From JBKPFU01 sp046728975 (GTDB lineage: Bacteria; Actinomycetota; Thermoleophilia; Gaiellales; Gaiellaceae): a DNA stretch of 13,762 bases. The stretch covers positions 1 through 13,762 of the forward strand of contig JBKPFU010000179.1 in assembly GCA_046728975.1 (NCBI GenBank), in the 5' to 3' direction. The notes under the pieces are model-generated. The model saw nothing but the letters and a program-made list of their open reading frames with translations. It was not told the DNA's origin and did not search any database. This document shows positions 1 through 6,708 of the stretch, piece after piece. Position 1 is the first letter of the stretch, and the number at the start of each line of letters is the position of its first letter. The position numbers and the translations under genes were made by a program.

Positions 1-25
1 CGCCCAGCTCGCCGCGGCGGTGTGA
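1..25 (+). CDS. Possible C-terminal tail of an upstream gene (partial)
   Basis: Reading from base 2 gives Ala-Gln-Leu-Ala-Ala-Ala-Val and then TGA at 23-25. An alanine-rich end of this sort is common for high-GC proteins, and the next real gene is far away and on the other strand, so a gene entering from the left is plausible. Seven codons cannot identify a family, and the same pattern could arise by chance. Confidence 0.2.
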
Positions 26-95
26 TGCCCTGAGAGCCATCGTCTCGTCCCTGGGCGCGGCGCGAAGTCCGCTGCTCGCTTCCGCTTCCGTCCGG

Positions 96-132
96 AGCGA
101 GCGTCTGCCGAACGTGCCTTGCGACGCTCGCT
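96..132. repeat. Inverted repeat, 10-bp arms
   Basis: AGCGAGCGTC (96-105) is perfectly complementary to GACGCTCGCT (123-132), with a 17-nt loop. The right arm sequence also occurs once at the far end of the window (13745-13754). It may fold in RNA as a terminator or processing hairpin of a gene entering from the left. No T-tract follows. Confidence 0.5.
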
Positions 133-147
133 GGTCGTCCAGACCAG
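131..147. repeat. Small inverted repeat, 6-bp arms
   Basis: CTGGTC (131-136) pairs with GACCAG (142-147) around the 5-nt loop GTCCA. It overlaps the end of the larger inverted repeat at 96-132, so the two hairpins would compete for two bases. Function unknown. Confidence 0.35.
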
Positions 148-437
148 GCGTGCGCGCGGCGCCTGTCGAGACGCCCGCCTATGAAAGATAAGGAGGAGCG
201 GCGCTTCGGTTCGCGTCGCGTATCGAGCCTGCTCAGATTCGTCCATTTCGGTAACGGCCGAGGCGTCGACCCCGGCGACGTGGAGTGCCGTTTGTGTCGC
301 GGAGCAGCAGTCTGGACGGGCGCCGCGGTTGATCGACCGTGTGCGGCAGCGCCGTCCCGGCTCTCGCTCAGATGCGAGCGGGAGCGGCGCTCGGCCGGGG
401 ACGTCGCCGGTGCGGCAAACAGCGACGCCGACGCACA

Positions 438-464
438 GCGCGGGGGCCGTGAAGGCCCCCGCGC
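438..464 (-). terminator. Strong GC hairpin, likely terminator of the MMPL gene
   Basis: GCGCGGGGGCC (438-448) and GGCCCCCGCGC (454-464) form a perfect 11-bp stem with loop GTGAA. On the minus strand it begins 38 nt after the MMPL stop codon. There is no T-run after it, so it would be the U-less type often proposed for high-GC actinobacteria. It could equally stop transcription arriving from the left. Confidence 0.6.
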
Positions 465-502
465 ATGCGCCGGGTGCGCGTGGGTCGTCGGCGCGGGCCG
501 CG

Positions 503-2698
503 TCAGGCGGGGTCGAGCGCCGGCTCCTCGCTCACGCGCGGCGCCGGGACCGGGCGGCGCTTGCGGACGGCCCGACCGGGCCACCACGCCCGCCGTCCGA
601 CGAGCGCGGTGATCGCCGGCACCAGGATCGAGGACACGACGAGCGAGGCGATGAGGATCCCGAGGGCCATCGCGAAGCCGGTCTGGCGTGAGCCGGAGTC
701 GGGTTCGAGCATCAGCGTCCCGAACGCGCTGGAGAGGACCAGTCCGGCGCCGCCGATCGCCGGGGCGACGTGGCGGACCGCGTCGGCCACGGCCCGGCGG
801 ACGGGTTTGCCGGCGAGCATCTCCTCGCGCAGGCGTGCGGTCATGAGGATGTTGTAGTCCGTTCCCAGCGCCACGACGAAGAGGAACAGGACCAGCGGGA
901 GGGTGAACGCGACGCCGGCGTCGCCGCTGAGGTGCTGGACGACGAGCACCGACGCGCCCAGCGTCGCCGCGAACTCGAGCGCGACGGCGGTCAGCAGGTA
1001 CAGCGGCGCGACGGCGCTGCGCAGGGTCACGACGAGGATGAGCAGGATCAGCGTGGCCGCGACCGGGAAGACGAGCTTGAGGTCGTGGTTGACCGCGTCG
1101 GCGACGTCGGCGAAGACGGCGGCGTTGCCGTCGACCATCGCGTGCGCGTCGGCGGGCGTGCCCTCGTGCGCGGCGGTGCGCAGCGGCCCGCGCGCGATGT
1201 CGATCGCGGTCTTCGTCGTGGCGGCGACGGTCAGCGCAAGGTCGATGCGCGCGCCCCGGTGGTCGGTGGTGAGGACGGGCGTGCTGACGCTGCCGACGCC
1301 GTGAACGAGCGCGAGGCGCCGGCGCAGCGGCTCGAGCTGCGCGACGGTCAGCGGCCGACGCGACCTCACGTAGACGTGCTGCGGGTCGCTGGCGCCCTTG
1401 GGCAGGGCGGCGGCGATCTCGTCGGCGGTTCGTGTGGCGGCCGTTGACGGCCCGCTGGAGAGGTCGTAGTTCATCTTGGTCCCGGTGGCCATGGTCGCCA
1501 TCGCGACGAGGACGATGGTCACGGCCAGGGCCGCGCGGCCGGGCCGGCGCGCGATACGGGCGCCGAGGCGGGCGGCCGGACCGTCGGTGTGCTCGCGCAT
1601 CCAGCTCTTGGACGGCCAGAACAGAGCGCGCCCGGTGACTGCGGCGAGCGCCGGCATCAGGGTCACGCCGGCGAACAGCATCATGAGGACCGAGATGGCC
1701 ACCGCCGGCCCGAGGACGCGGAACTGCCCGAAGCGCGCCAGGCCGAGGGTCGCGAAGGCCACGACGATGGCCAGCGCGGCCGAGGCGATGACGGGGCCGA
1801 CGCGCTGCGCCGCGTTGGCTGCGGCGGTGCGGCGGTCCTCACCGGCGCGCAGGCGCTCGCGCAGGCGGAAGAGCAGGAACAGGAAGTAATCCACGCCGAT
1901 CCCGACGAGGACGACGGTGATCAGCTGCGGCGTGTTGACGTCGAGCTTGAAGTCGAAGGTCAGCGCGGCCAGGACGACGAGTCCGCTCGCGGCGGCGGCG
2001 ACGAGGTAGATCGCCAGCAGCGGGACGAACGCGGCCGCCGGCCCGCGGAAGAAGAGCAGGCTGAGCACGATCACGGTGCCGAACAGCAGCAGCTGCTGGA
2101 CCCCATGGGTGCGGGCGGTGGCCTTGACGTAGTCGGCCTGCGAGGCGACGCCGCCGGTGAACCCGACGCGCAGCTGGTGCGCGCGGACCCCGTCGGCGGC
2201 CCGGTCGCGAACCTGACGGAAGTAGTCCTGGGCGACGGGATCGGTCGGCTGGGCCTTCCACTGCAGGCCGACGAGCCGGAAGCGCCCGCCGGGCGCGAGC
2301 GGGCCGGCCTGCGCGGCGATGATGCGGCCGGCGCGCTCGTGCAGGTCCCCCGGCTGGCCCTTCATCGCGGTGCGGTTGGTGTCGGCCCGCCAGTGCGGCA
2401 TGGCCCAGGCAAGCGCGCGGACCTCGGCGCGGTCGGCGGCGGTCAGCGGAGCGCCGTCTGAGCGCTTGACGAGCATGGTGACCGTCCGGGTGTCCTTCTG
2501 CTGCCCGAAGGCGGTCTGGGCGTACTTCGTGGCCTGGGCGGATTCCGAGCCCTTGGGCAGGAACTGCGCGGTGTCGTCGGTGGTGACCTTGTAGCCGAGC
2601 TGGGTGCCCGCGAAGGTCAGCCCGATGGCGACGGCCAGCCATATGGCGATGACCCGCTTCGGGCGGTTGGTGGCAAAGCGGATGATGGTGCCGAGCAT
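503..2698 (-). CDS. MMPL-family RND transporter
   Basis: Integral membrane protein of 731 residues, a normal length for actinobacterial MMPL proteins, which export lipids or other hydrophobic compounds using the proton gradient. The layout is the duplicated RND fold. The first half has one membrane segment (about 13-33), an external domain (about 35-200) and a bundle of five segments (about 202-358). The second half repeats this: a segment near 388-405, an external domain to about 540, and a bundle to about 700. Each half carries the expected Asp-Tyr pair in the proton-relay helix: GVDYFLFLLFRLRE (D270/Y271) and GTDYNILMTARLREE (D614/Y615). The C-terminus is basic and proline-rich. The start is supported by AAGGAGGGG seven bases upstream. 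The receiver-only regulator gene lies 126 bp upstream on the same strand. The substrate cannot be told from sequence. Confidence 0.93.
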   Translation of the reverse strand: MLGTIIRFATNRPKRVIAIWLAVAIGLTFAGTQLGYKVTTDDTAQFLPKGSESAQATKYAQTAFGQQKDTRTVTMLVKRSDGAPLTAADRAEVRALAWAMPHWRADTNRTAMKGQPGDLHERAGRIIAAQAGPLAPGGRFRLVGLQWKAQPTDPVAQDYFRQVRDRAADGVRAHQLRVGFTGGVASQADYVKATARTHGVQQLLLFGTVIVLSLLFFRGPAAAFVPLLAIYLVAAAASGLVVLAALTFDFKLDVNTPQLITVVLVGIGVDYFLFLLFRLRERLRAGEDRRTAAANAAQRVGPVIASAALAIVVAFATLGLARFGQFRVLGPAVAISVLMMLFAGVTLMPALAAVTGRALFWPSKSWMREHTDGPAARLGARIARRPGRAALAVTIVLVAMATMATGTKMNYDLSSGPSTAATRTADEIAAALPKGASDPQHVYVRSRRPLTVAQLEPLRRRLALVHGVGSVSTPVLTTDHRGARIDLALTVAATTKTAIDIARGPLRTAAHEGTPADAHAMVDGNAAVFADVADAVNHDLKLVFPVAATLILLILVVTLRSAVAPLYLLTAVALEFAATLGASVLVVQHLSGDAGVAFTLPLVLFLFVVALGTDYNILMTARLREEMLAGKPVRRAVADAVRHVAPAIGGAGLVLSSAFGTLMLEPDSGSRQTGFAMALGILIASLVVSSILVPAITALVGRRAWWPGRAVRKRRPVPAPRVSEEPALDPA

Positions 2699-2816
2699 TT
2701 GGGTGCCCCTCCTTCGGTCGGTGAGAGCAGTGGCGGCAACATCGATCGTCCGTCGCCGCCTGAGCCGTGACCATGGGAGCGGGCCTAACAGCGCGTGCAG
2801 GCCGTCCCATGCTGGG

Positions 2817-2834
2817 CCGTGGGGCTATCCCGAG
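2817..2834 (-). promoter_or_regulatory. Candidate operator, site A of the recurrent 18-nt motif
   Basis: On the minus strand this reads CTCGGGATAGCCCCACGG. It fits the pattern CTNGGGANNNCCC(C)ACG shared with 3231-3248, 6611-6628 and 11151-11168. It lies about 120 bp upstream of the MMPL start. It overlaps the last codons and the stop of the receiver gene, so part of its sequence is constrained by coding. That makes it the weakest of the four sites. Confidence 0.3.
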
Positions 2835-3193
2835 GATCGGCGGTCGAGCCAGGTCGCGAGATCGCTGATGGCGAGCTGATCCTTGGGCACGAAGGCCACG
2901 GCGCCGGAATCGGCGATCGCGGCGCCGGCGCCCAGCGTCGGATCGGTGGAGGTGAGGACGATCCGCACGCCGCGGTTGCCATCGATGAGCCGGCGCGCGA
3001 GCGCGAAGCCGGTGGTGTCGGGCAGCTGCACGTCGACGAGCGCCGTGTCCGGATGCAGTCGTCGGGTCGCGGCCAGCGCCTGCTCGCCGTCGGCGGCCTC
3101 GCCCACCACCGCGTGTCCCCAGGCCTCGAGGAGCGCGCGCGCGAGGGCGCGGAAGCGCTCGTCGTCGTCGACGATGAGGATTCGTGTCGGCAT
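2825..3193 (-). CDS. Receiver-only (CheY/Spo0F-like) response regulator
   Basis: A protein of 122 residues made of one phosphoreceiver domain with no output domain. The acidic pocket is seen in IVDDDERF (D9/D10), the phosphoacceptor is D54 in ALVDVQLPD, the switch hydroxyl is in VLTSTD (T81/S82), and the conserved lysine is K104 in FVPKDQ. The set is complete, so it should be phosphorylated. Lacking a DNA-binding part, it probably acts through protein contacts or as a phosphate sink or relay. The ATG at 3193 begins MPTRILIV, where receiver domains normally start. The frame is open further upstream, but that part reads antisense to the NarL-type regulator. No strong ribosome site precedes it. 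It is divergent from the NarL-type regulator (72 bp between starts) and lies upstream of the MMPL gene on the same strand. Confidence 0.88.
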   Translation of the reverse strand: MPTRILIVDDDERFRALARALLEAWGHAVVGEAADGEQALAATRRLHPDTALVDVQLPDTTGFALARRLIDGNRGVRIVLTSTDPTLGAGAAIADSGAVAFVPKDQLAISDLATWLDRRSSG

Positions 3194-3230
3194 CGGGAGC
3201 AGACAGCATGAGGCTTGGCGAGCAGCGCGG

Positions 3231-3248
3231 CCATTGGGATATCCCGAG
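3231..3248. promoter_or_regulatory. Candidate operator between the two response regulators (site D)
   Basis: The core GGGATATCCC (3236-3245) is a perfect 10-bp palindrome. On the minus strand the wider site reads CTCGGGATATCCCAATGG, matching the pattern of the other three sites with the same internal spacing. It lies 38 bp upstream of the receiver-only gene. It is six bases before the candidate -10 box of the NarL-type gene, so a protein bound here could control both genes. Autoregulation by the NarL-type protein is the simplest guess. Confidence 0.45.
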
Positions 3249-3251
3249 GCG

Positions 3252-3257
3252 GTAGCG
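3252..3257 (+). promoter_or_regulatory. Candidate -10 box, leaderless start of the NarL regulator
   Basis: TAGCGT lies eight bases before the ATG at 3266 and no ribosome site lies between them. This is the spacing expected if transcription begins at or next to the A of the ATG, the leaderless arrangement common in actinobacteria. No good -35 hexamer is visible 17-18 bases upstream, so activation may be needed. Confidence 0.45.
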
Positions 3258-3265
3258 TTGCCCGC

Positions 3266-3919
3266 ATGGCAGTCCGAGTCGTCGTCGGCGAGGACCAGCC
3301 GCTGGTGCGGGAGGGCATCGTCCACGTCCTCGAGCGGGCTGGCTTCGAGGTGGTCGCCGTCGCGGGGGACGCGCCGGATCTGATCCGCAAGACCAACGCG
3401 CACAAGCCGGACGTCGTGGTCACCGACATCCAGATGCCGCCGGACGGCACGGATGACGGCCTGCGCGCCGCGATCGAGATCCGCCGAAGCCGCCCCGAGA
3501 CTGGTGTCGTCGTGCTGTCGCAGTTCCTCGAGGACCGCTATCCGCTCGAGCTGGTGGGCGATCGCGCGGAGGGCGTCGGGTACCTGCTCAAGGAGCGCGT
3601 CGGCGACCTCGCGCTGTTCGTCGAGTCGGTGCGGCGCGTTGCGGCGGGCGGCTCGGCGCTCGATCCGCGGGTCGTTGAGCGCATGGTCGGGCGGCGCCGG
3701 GCGAGCAGCCCGCTCGATGAGCTGACGCCGCGTGAGCGCGAGGTCATGGCGTTGATGGCGGAGGGCCGCTCCAACGGCGGGATCGCGGCCGAGCTTGTCG
3801 TGACCGTCCCCGCCGTGGAGCGGCACGTGACGAGCATCTTCGACAAGCTCGGACTCAGGCAGGCGCCCGAGGACCACCGGCGCGTGCTGGCGGTTCTGGA
3901 GTACCTGAAGCGCGGCTGA
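3266..3919 (+). CDS. NarL/FixJ-family response regulator (LuxR-type HTH)
   Basis: DNA-binding response regulator of 217 residues. The receiver domain spans about 3-120, with acidic residues in VVVGEDQP (E9/D10), phosphoacceptor D54 in VVVTDIQMPP and K109 in YLLKER. The C-terminal LuxR-type helix-turn-helix begins at LTPREREVMALMAEG (about 148). Its recognition part lies in NGGIAAELVVTVPAVERHV, followed by the usual IFDKLGL. The ATG at 3266 (MAVRVVVGEDQP) is chosen because it starts the domain; the frame is open 17 codons further upstream without domain content. Regulators of this family are usually phosphorylated by HisKA_3 kinases, two of which lie further right in the window. The 3' end overlaps that of the convergent transaldolase gene by 65 bp. 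Confidence 0.92.
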   Translation: MAVRVVVGEDQPLVREGIVHVLERAGFEVVAVAGDAPDLIRKTNAHKPDVVVTDIQMPPDGTDDGLRAAIEIRRSRPETGVVVLSQFLEDRYPLELVGDRAEGVGYLLKERVGDLALFVESVRRVAAGGSALDPRVVERMVGRRRASSPLDELTPREREVMALMAEGRSNGGIAAELVVTVPAVERHVTSIFDKLGLRQAPEDHRRVLAVLEYLKRG

Positions 3920-4973
3920 TGTCCTGTAGCCCGGCCAGCAGTTCGTCCATCGACGCGGCGAACCTGGCGACGCCGTCTTCGAGCAGGCGGTCGGTGACTG
4001 CGCCCAGATCGACGCCGGCGGCGGCGAGCCGGTCGAGCGTGGCGCGTGCCGCCGAGCGGCTGCCGCTGAGCCGGTCGCGCGGGGCGCCGTGCGCGTCCAC
4101 GGCGGCCAGCGTCGCGGGCGGCATCGTGTTCACCACGCCCGGCCCGGCGAGCTCGTCGACGTACTTGGTGTCGCTGTAGCGCGGGTCCTTGGTGCCTGTC
4201 GAAGCCCACAGCGGGCGTTGCGGGTGTGCGCCGGCCGCGCGCAGCGCGGCGAAGCGCGCGCCGGCGAACCGGTCGGTGGCATGGGCGAACGCCAGCCGGG
4301 CGTTGGCGACCGCGGAACGGCCGGCGAGGTCGTCGCGCCCGCGTTCGGCAAGGAGCCGGTCGACCGCGGTATCCACGCGCGAGACGAAGAAGCTGGCGAC
4401 CGAGGCGAGGCGGTCGATCGGTTCGCCGCGGCGCAGCCGTTCTCCGAGCCCGTCCAGGTAGGCGTCGATGACCGCTGCGTAGCGCTCGACGGAGAACAGC
4501 AGCGTCACGTTGACGTTGATGCCGTCCGCGGTCGCGCGGCGCGTGGCCTCGACGCCCGCGGTCGTGGCGGGGATCTTGATCATGGTGTTGGGGCGCCCGA
4601 CGCGCGCCCACAGCTCGCGGGCGGCCGCGACGGTGCCGTCGGCGTCGTCGGCGAGCGCCGGCGCGACCTCGAGGCTGACGAAGCCGTCGGCTCCTCGGGT
4701 GCGCGCGTAGACGGGCGCGAGCACGTCGGCGGCCGCCTGGACGTCCTCGATGGCCAGCGCCTCGTAGACCTCGAGCGGCGGGCGGCCGGCGAGGGCGGCG
4801 ATCCGGGTCGCGTAGCGATCGGACCCGAGCATGGCCGCGCGGAAGATCGTCGGGTTCGAGGTCAACCCGGTCACGGCGTCATCGTGCGCGAGGCGCTCGA
4901 GCTCGGCGGGCGGCACGAGGCCGTCGATCCAGACGCTCGTACCGAGCGCGGTCAGGCGGTGAAGGGGCGTCAT
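3855..4973 (-). CDS. tal: Transaldolase (EC 2.2.1.2)
   Basis: Enzyme of the non-oxidative pentose phosphate pathway. It moves a dihydroxyacetone unit between sedoheptulose 7-phosphate and glyceraldehyde 3-phosphate through a Schiff base. Length is 372 residues, typical of the long actinobacterial Tal. Visible motifs are SVWIDGLV near the N-terminus, GLTSNPTIF (about 36-44), the catalytic-lysine motif TMIKIPAT (K133), GINVNVTLLFS, SFFVSRVDT, WASTGTKDPRYSDTKYVDEL and the NTMPPAT loop. The start codon overlaps the aldolase stop as ATGA, and GGAAGGAG lies eight bases upstream, so translation is probably coupled. It is the last gene of the GNAT-aldolase-transaldolase operon. The Pro/Ala-rich C-terminal tail runs 65 bp into the end of the convergent NarL-type regulator gene. 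Confidence 0.95.
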   Translation of the reverse strand: MTPLHRLTALGTSVWIDGLVPPAELERLAHDDAVTGLTSNPTIFRAAMLGSDRYATRIAALAGRPPLEVYEALAIEDVQAAADVLAPVYARTRGADGFVSLEVAPALADDADGTVAAARELWARVGRPNTMIKIPATTAGVEATRRATADGINVNVTLLFSVERYAAVIDAYLDGLGERLRRGEPIDRLASVASFFVSRVDTAVDRLLAERGRDDLAGRSAVANARLAFAHATDRFAGARFAALRAAGAHPQRPLWASTGTKDPRYSDTKYVDELAGPGVVNTMPPATLAAVDAHGAPRDRLSGSRSAARATLDRLAAAGVDLGAVTDRLLEDGVARFAASMDELLAGLQDISRASGTPEPPARAGGPRAPA

Positions 4974-5995
4974 CGCAGCAGGCTCCTTCCGGCGGCGCCG
5001 TAGAGCTCGCTGGCCTCGGCGACGCGCTGTGCGAGCGCCGCTTCGGCCTTGCGGCCCCAGGACCGTGGGTCATAGGCGGCCTTGCGGCCGACGGCCCCGT
5101 CGATCCTCAGCACGCCGTCGTAGTGGGTGAACAGGTGGTCGGCGACCGCGCGCGTGTACGCGTACTGGGCGTCGGTGTCCAGGTTGACCTTGACCACGCC
5201 GGCGGCGATCGCCGCGCGCACGTCTCGCGGGTCGGAGCCGCTGCTGCCGTGAAAGACGTAGCCGAAGCGGGCGCCGGGGTGGCGCGCGGCGAGCGCCGCC
5301 TGGCCCTCGCTGAGGACGGCGGGGCGCAGCTTGACATTGCCGGGCGCGTAGACGCCGTGAACGTTCCCGAAGGTCGCGGCCAGCAGGTAGCGGCCGCGCT
5401 CGCCGGTGCCGAGCACGTCGGCGACGCGCATCAGGTCGTCGGTCGTCGTGTAAAGCTCGCCGCGGTTGGCCTGCGGGCCCGCGATGCCGTCCTCCTCGCC
5501 GCCCACCAGGCCGCTCTCGACTTCGAGCACGACACCGAGGGGCGTCAGCTCGTCGAGCAGCCGTGCCGAGAGCCGCATGTTCTCGGCGAGCGGCAGCGTC
5601 GAGCCGTCGAACATGTGCGAGTGAAACAGCGGCTCCTGGCCGCGCTGCCGGCGCCGGCGCGACTCGTCGATCAGCGGGCGCACGAAGGCGTCGAACTTCT
5701 CCGGCGGCGCATGGTCGGTGTGCAGGGCGATGAGGACCGGGTAGCGCTCGGCCAGCACTTGCGCGTACTCGGCGAGCGCCCGGGCTCCGAGCGCCATGTC
5801 CTTGACGGCGCCGCCCGAGAGGAACTCGGCCGCGCCGGTGGTGATCTGGACGATCCCGTCGGCGCCCGCCTCGGCGAAGCCACGCATGGCGCCGTTGAGC
5901 GTCTCCGAGGACGTGACGTTGACCGCCGCCAGCGCGTAGCCGCCGGCCGATGCGGCGTCGAGCATCGCCGCATACTGCTCCGTGGTGGCGATCAT
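4970..5995 (-). CDS. fba: Class II fructose-bisphosphate aldolase (EC 4.1.2.13)
   Basis: Zinc-dependent aldolase of glycolysis and gluconeogenesis, which splits fructose 1,6-bisphosphate to dihydroxyacetone phosphate and glyceraldehyde 3-phosphate. It has 341 residues, close to the actinobacterial enzyme. Motifs seen in order: NVTSSETLNGAMRGFAEAG (26-44), ALHTDHAP with catalytic D94 and zinc ligand H95, LFHSHMFDGST (123-133), LEVESGLVGGEEDG (157-170), FGNVHGVYAPGNVKLRP with H213, VFHGSSGS with H249, and VKVNLDTDAQYAYTR. All key residues are present, so it should be active. The ATG at 5995 overlaps the GNAT stop as TGATG, with GGAGGG just upstream. Its own stop overlaps the transaldolase start (ATGA), so the three genes form a tightly coupled operon linking glycolysis and pentose phosphate interconversion. 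Confidence 0.96.
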   Translation of the reverse strand: MIATTEQYAAMLDAASAGGYALAAVNVTSSETLNGAMRGFAEAGADGIVQITTGAAEFLSGGAVKDMALGARALAEYAQVLAERYPVLIALHTDHAPPEKFDAFVRPLIDESRRRRQRGQEPLFHSHMFDGSTLPLAENMRLSARLLDELTPLGVVLEVESGLVGGEEDGIAGPQANRGELYTTTDDLMRVADVLGTGERGRYLLAATFGNVHGVYAPGNVKLRPAVLSEGQAALAARHPGARFGYVFHGSSGSDPRDVRAAIAAGVVKVNLDTDAQYAYTRAVADHLFTHYDGVLRIDGAVGRKAAYDPRSWGRKAEAALAQRVAEASELYGAAGRSLLR

Positions 5996-6567
5996 CAGGC
6001 CGCCCTCCGTTCGTCGGCAGGACGGTCGAGGGCGATGCTGTAGACGGTCTCGTCGCCGTCGTAGGCCTCGGCGACGCCACCGGCGCGCGCGATCCAGGAC
6101 CGCACGGTGTGGTTGTCCGCGCTCACGTAGGCCAGCAGGCGGGCGACGCCCTCGGCGCGGGCCCGGCCGACCAACTCGTTCGTCAGCCTGCGACCGATCC
6201 CGCGGCCCTGCCACTCGTCGTCCACGGCGATTGCGACCTCGGCCGCGCGGGGGTCGTCGGGCATGGTGATGAAGCGGGCGACGCCCACGATCCGGCCGCT
6301 GCCGGGTGCGATCGCGGCGAGCGCCTCGTGGTGGTGATGGTCGATCTGGGTCAGCCGGTCGAGGTCGCGTTCGGCCAGCTGGCTGGCCAGCCCGCGGAAC
6401 CGACGCCGGCGCGTCTCCTCGCCGAGTCGCGAGAACGCCTGCGCCAGCGCCTCCCGGTCCCCGGGAGCAAGCGGGCGGACCTCGACGCGGCGTGCGGCGC
6501 GATCGCGGATGTCAGAGGTGGTGGTGTGCATGTCCGGACCGTCCTCCGTCGCGACCGCCGCGGCCAT
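5995..6567 (-). CDS. GNAT acetyltransferase, Pat/PatZ-like domain
   Basis: A single GNAT domain of 190 residues. The part EVRPLAPGDREALAQAFSRL (29-48), the FRGLASQLAERDLDRLTQID stretch (57-76) and EALAAIA resemble the catalytic domain of the Pat/PatZ protein-lysine acetyltransferases, where a LTQID-like segment is characteristic. The acetyl-CoA loop is WQGRGIGRRLTNEL (119-132), a good Q/R-x-x-G-x-G match. It lacks the cyclic-nucleotide or CoA-ligase-like regulatory domain of known Pat proteins. A run of four histidines (77-80) is unusual. Two starts are possible: ATG 6567, with GAGGA upstream, or ATG 6531 (MHTTTSDI), with GGAGGA ten bases upstream. It is first in the operon with the aldolase and transaldolase. 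Acetylation of those enzymes is my inference; a small-molecule substrate is also possible. Confidence 0.85.
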   Translation of the reverse strand: MAAAVATEDGPDMHTTTSDIRDRAARRVEVRPLAPGDREALAQAFSRLGEETRRRRFRGLASQLAERDLDRLTQIDHHHHEALAAIAPGSGRIVGVARFITMPDDPRAAEVAIAVDDEWQGRGIGRRLTNELVGRARAEGVARLLAYVSADNHTVRSWIARAGGVAEAYDGDETVYSIALDRPADERRAA

Positions 6568-6610
6568 TGAGCGGTCCTCAGCGAGCGGCGCGGGCTGACC
6601 CGGTCGCGGC

Positions 6611-6628
6611 CTTGGGAATCCCCCACGC
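6611..6628 (+). promoter_or_regulatory. Candidate operator, site B of the recurrent motif
   Basis: CTTGGGAATCCCCCACGC lies in the 141-bp divergent region between the GNAT operon and the esterase. It matches the sites at 2817-2834, 3231-3248 and 11151-11168 with the same internal spacing. A second dyad partly overlaps it: TCCCCC (6619-6624) pairs with GGGGGA (6636-6641). The site begins 62 bases before the candidate -10 of the esterase gene. Confidence 0.4.
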
Positions 6629-6649
6629 TCTGCCAGGGGGAACGCGCAA

Positions 6650-6678
6650 TGGGCAGGCCTGCGGCCGCTGCGTAGCGT
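6650..6678 (+). promoter_or_regulatory. Candidate promoter of the esterase gene
   Basis: TGGGCA (6650-6655) and TAGCGT (6673-6678) are separated by 17 bases, with TCG directly after. The same -10 hexamer with TG after it precedes the NarL-type regulator gene, and a TGGGAG/TACCGT pair with 17-base spacing precedes the small gene at 11279. The resulting leader would be about 25 nt and contains GAGGAGG (6696-6702). Confidence 0.4.
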
Positions 6679-6708
6679 CGATCGCCCGATCCATCGAGGA
6701 GGCCCAAG

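Larger units (their letters stand above)
26..502. other. Non-coding stretch left of the MMPL gene
   Basis: I see no credible gene here. The open frames on the plus strand (for example from the ATG at 181) give arginine/alanine-rich, low-complexity translations with no recognisable domain. The stretch holds two adjacent inverted repeats (96-132 and 131-147) and a strong GC hairpin (438-464). The part around 181-260 is somewhat richer in A/T than its surroundings. It contains AAGGAGG but no start codon at a suitable distance after it. Confidence 0.6.

Noticed and set aside
181..612. Plus-strand open frame beginning MKDKEERR in the left non-coding part
   Set aside because: The translation turns into Arg/Ala/Cys-rich text and runs into the antisense of the MMPL gene. 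There is no ribosome site before the ATG and no domain.
1589..2461. Plus-strand open frame of 290 codons inside the MMPL gene
   Set aside because: Its translation is Glu/Arg/Gly-rich low-complexity text, antisense to conserved membrane segments with the Asp-Tyr motifs.
5123..6043. Plus-strand open frame of 306 codons opposite the aldolase
   Set aside because: The minus strand carries every class II aldolase motif and zinc ligand; the plus-strand product matches nothing.
6614..6640. GGGAAT as a -35 of a SigR/SigH-type stress promoter before the esterase
   Set aside because: No GTT-type -10 occurs 18-19 bases downstream; the TGGGCA/TAGCGT pair fits better.
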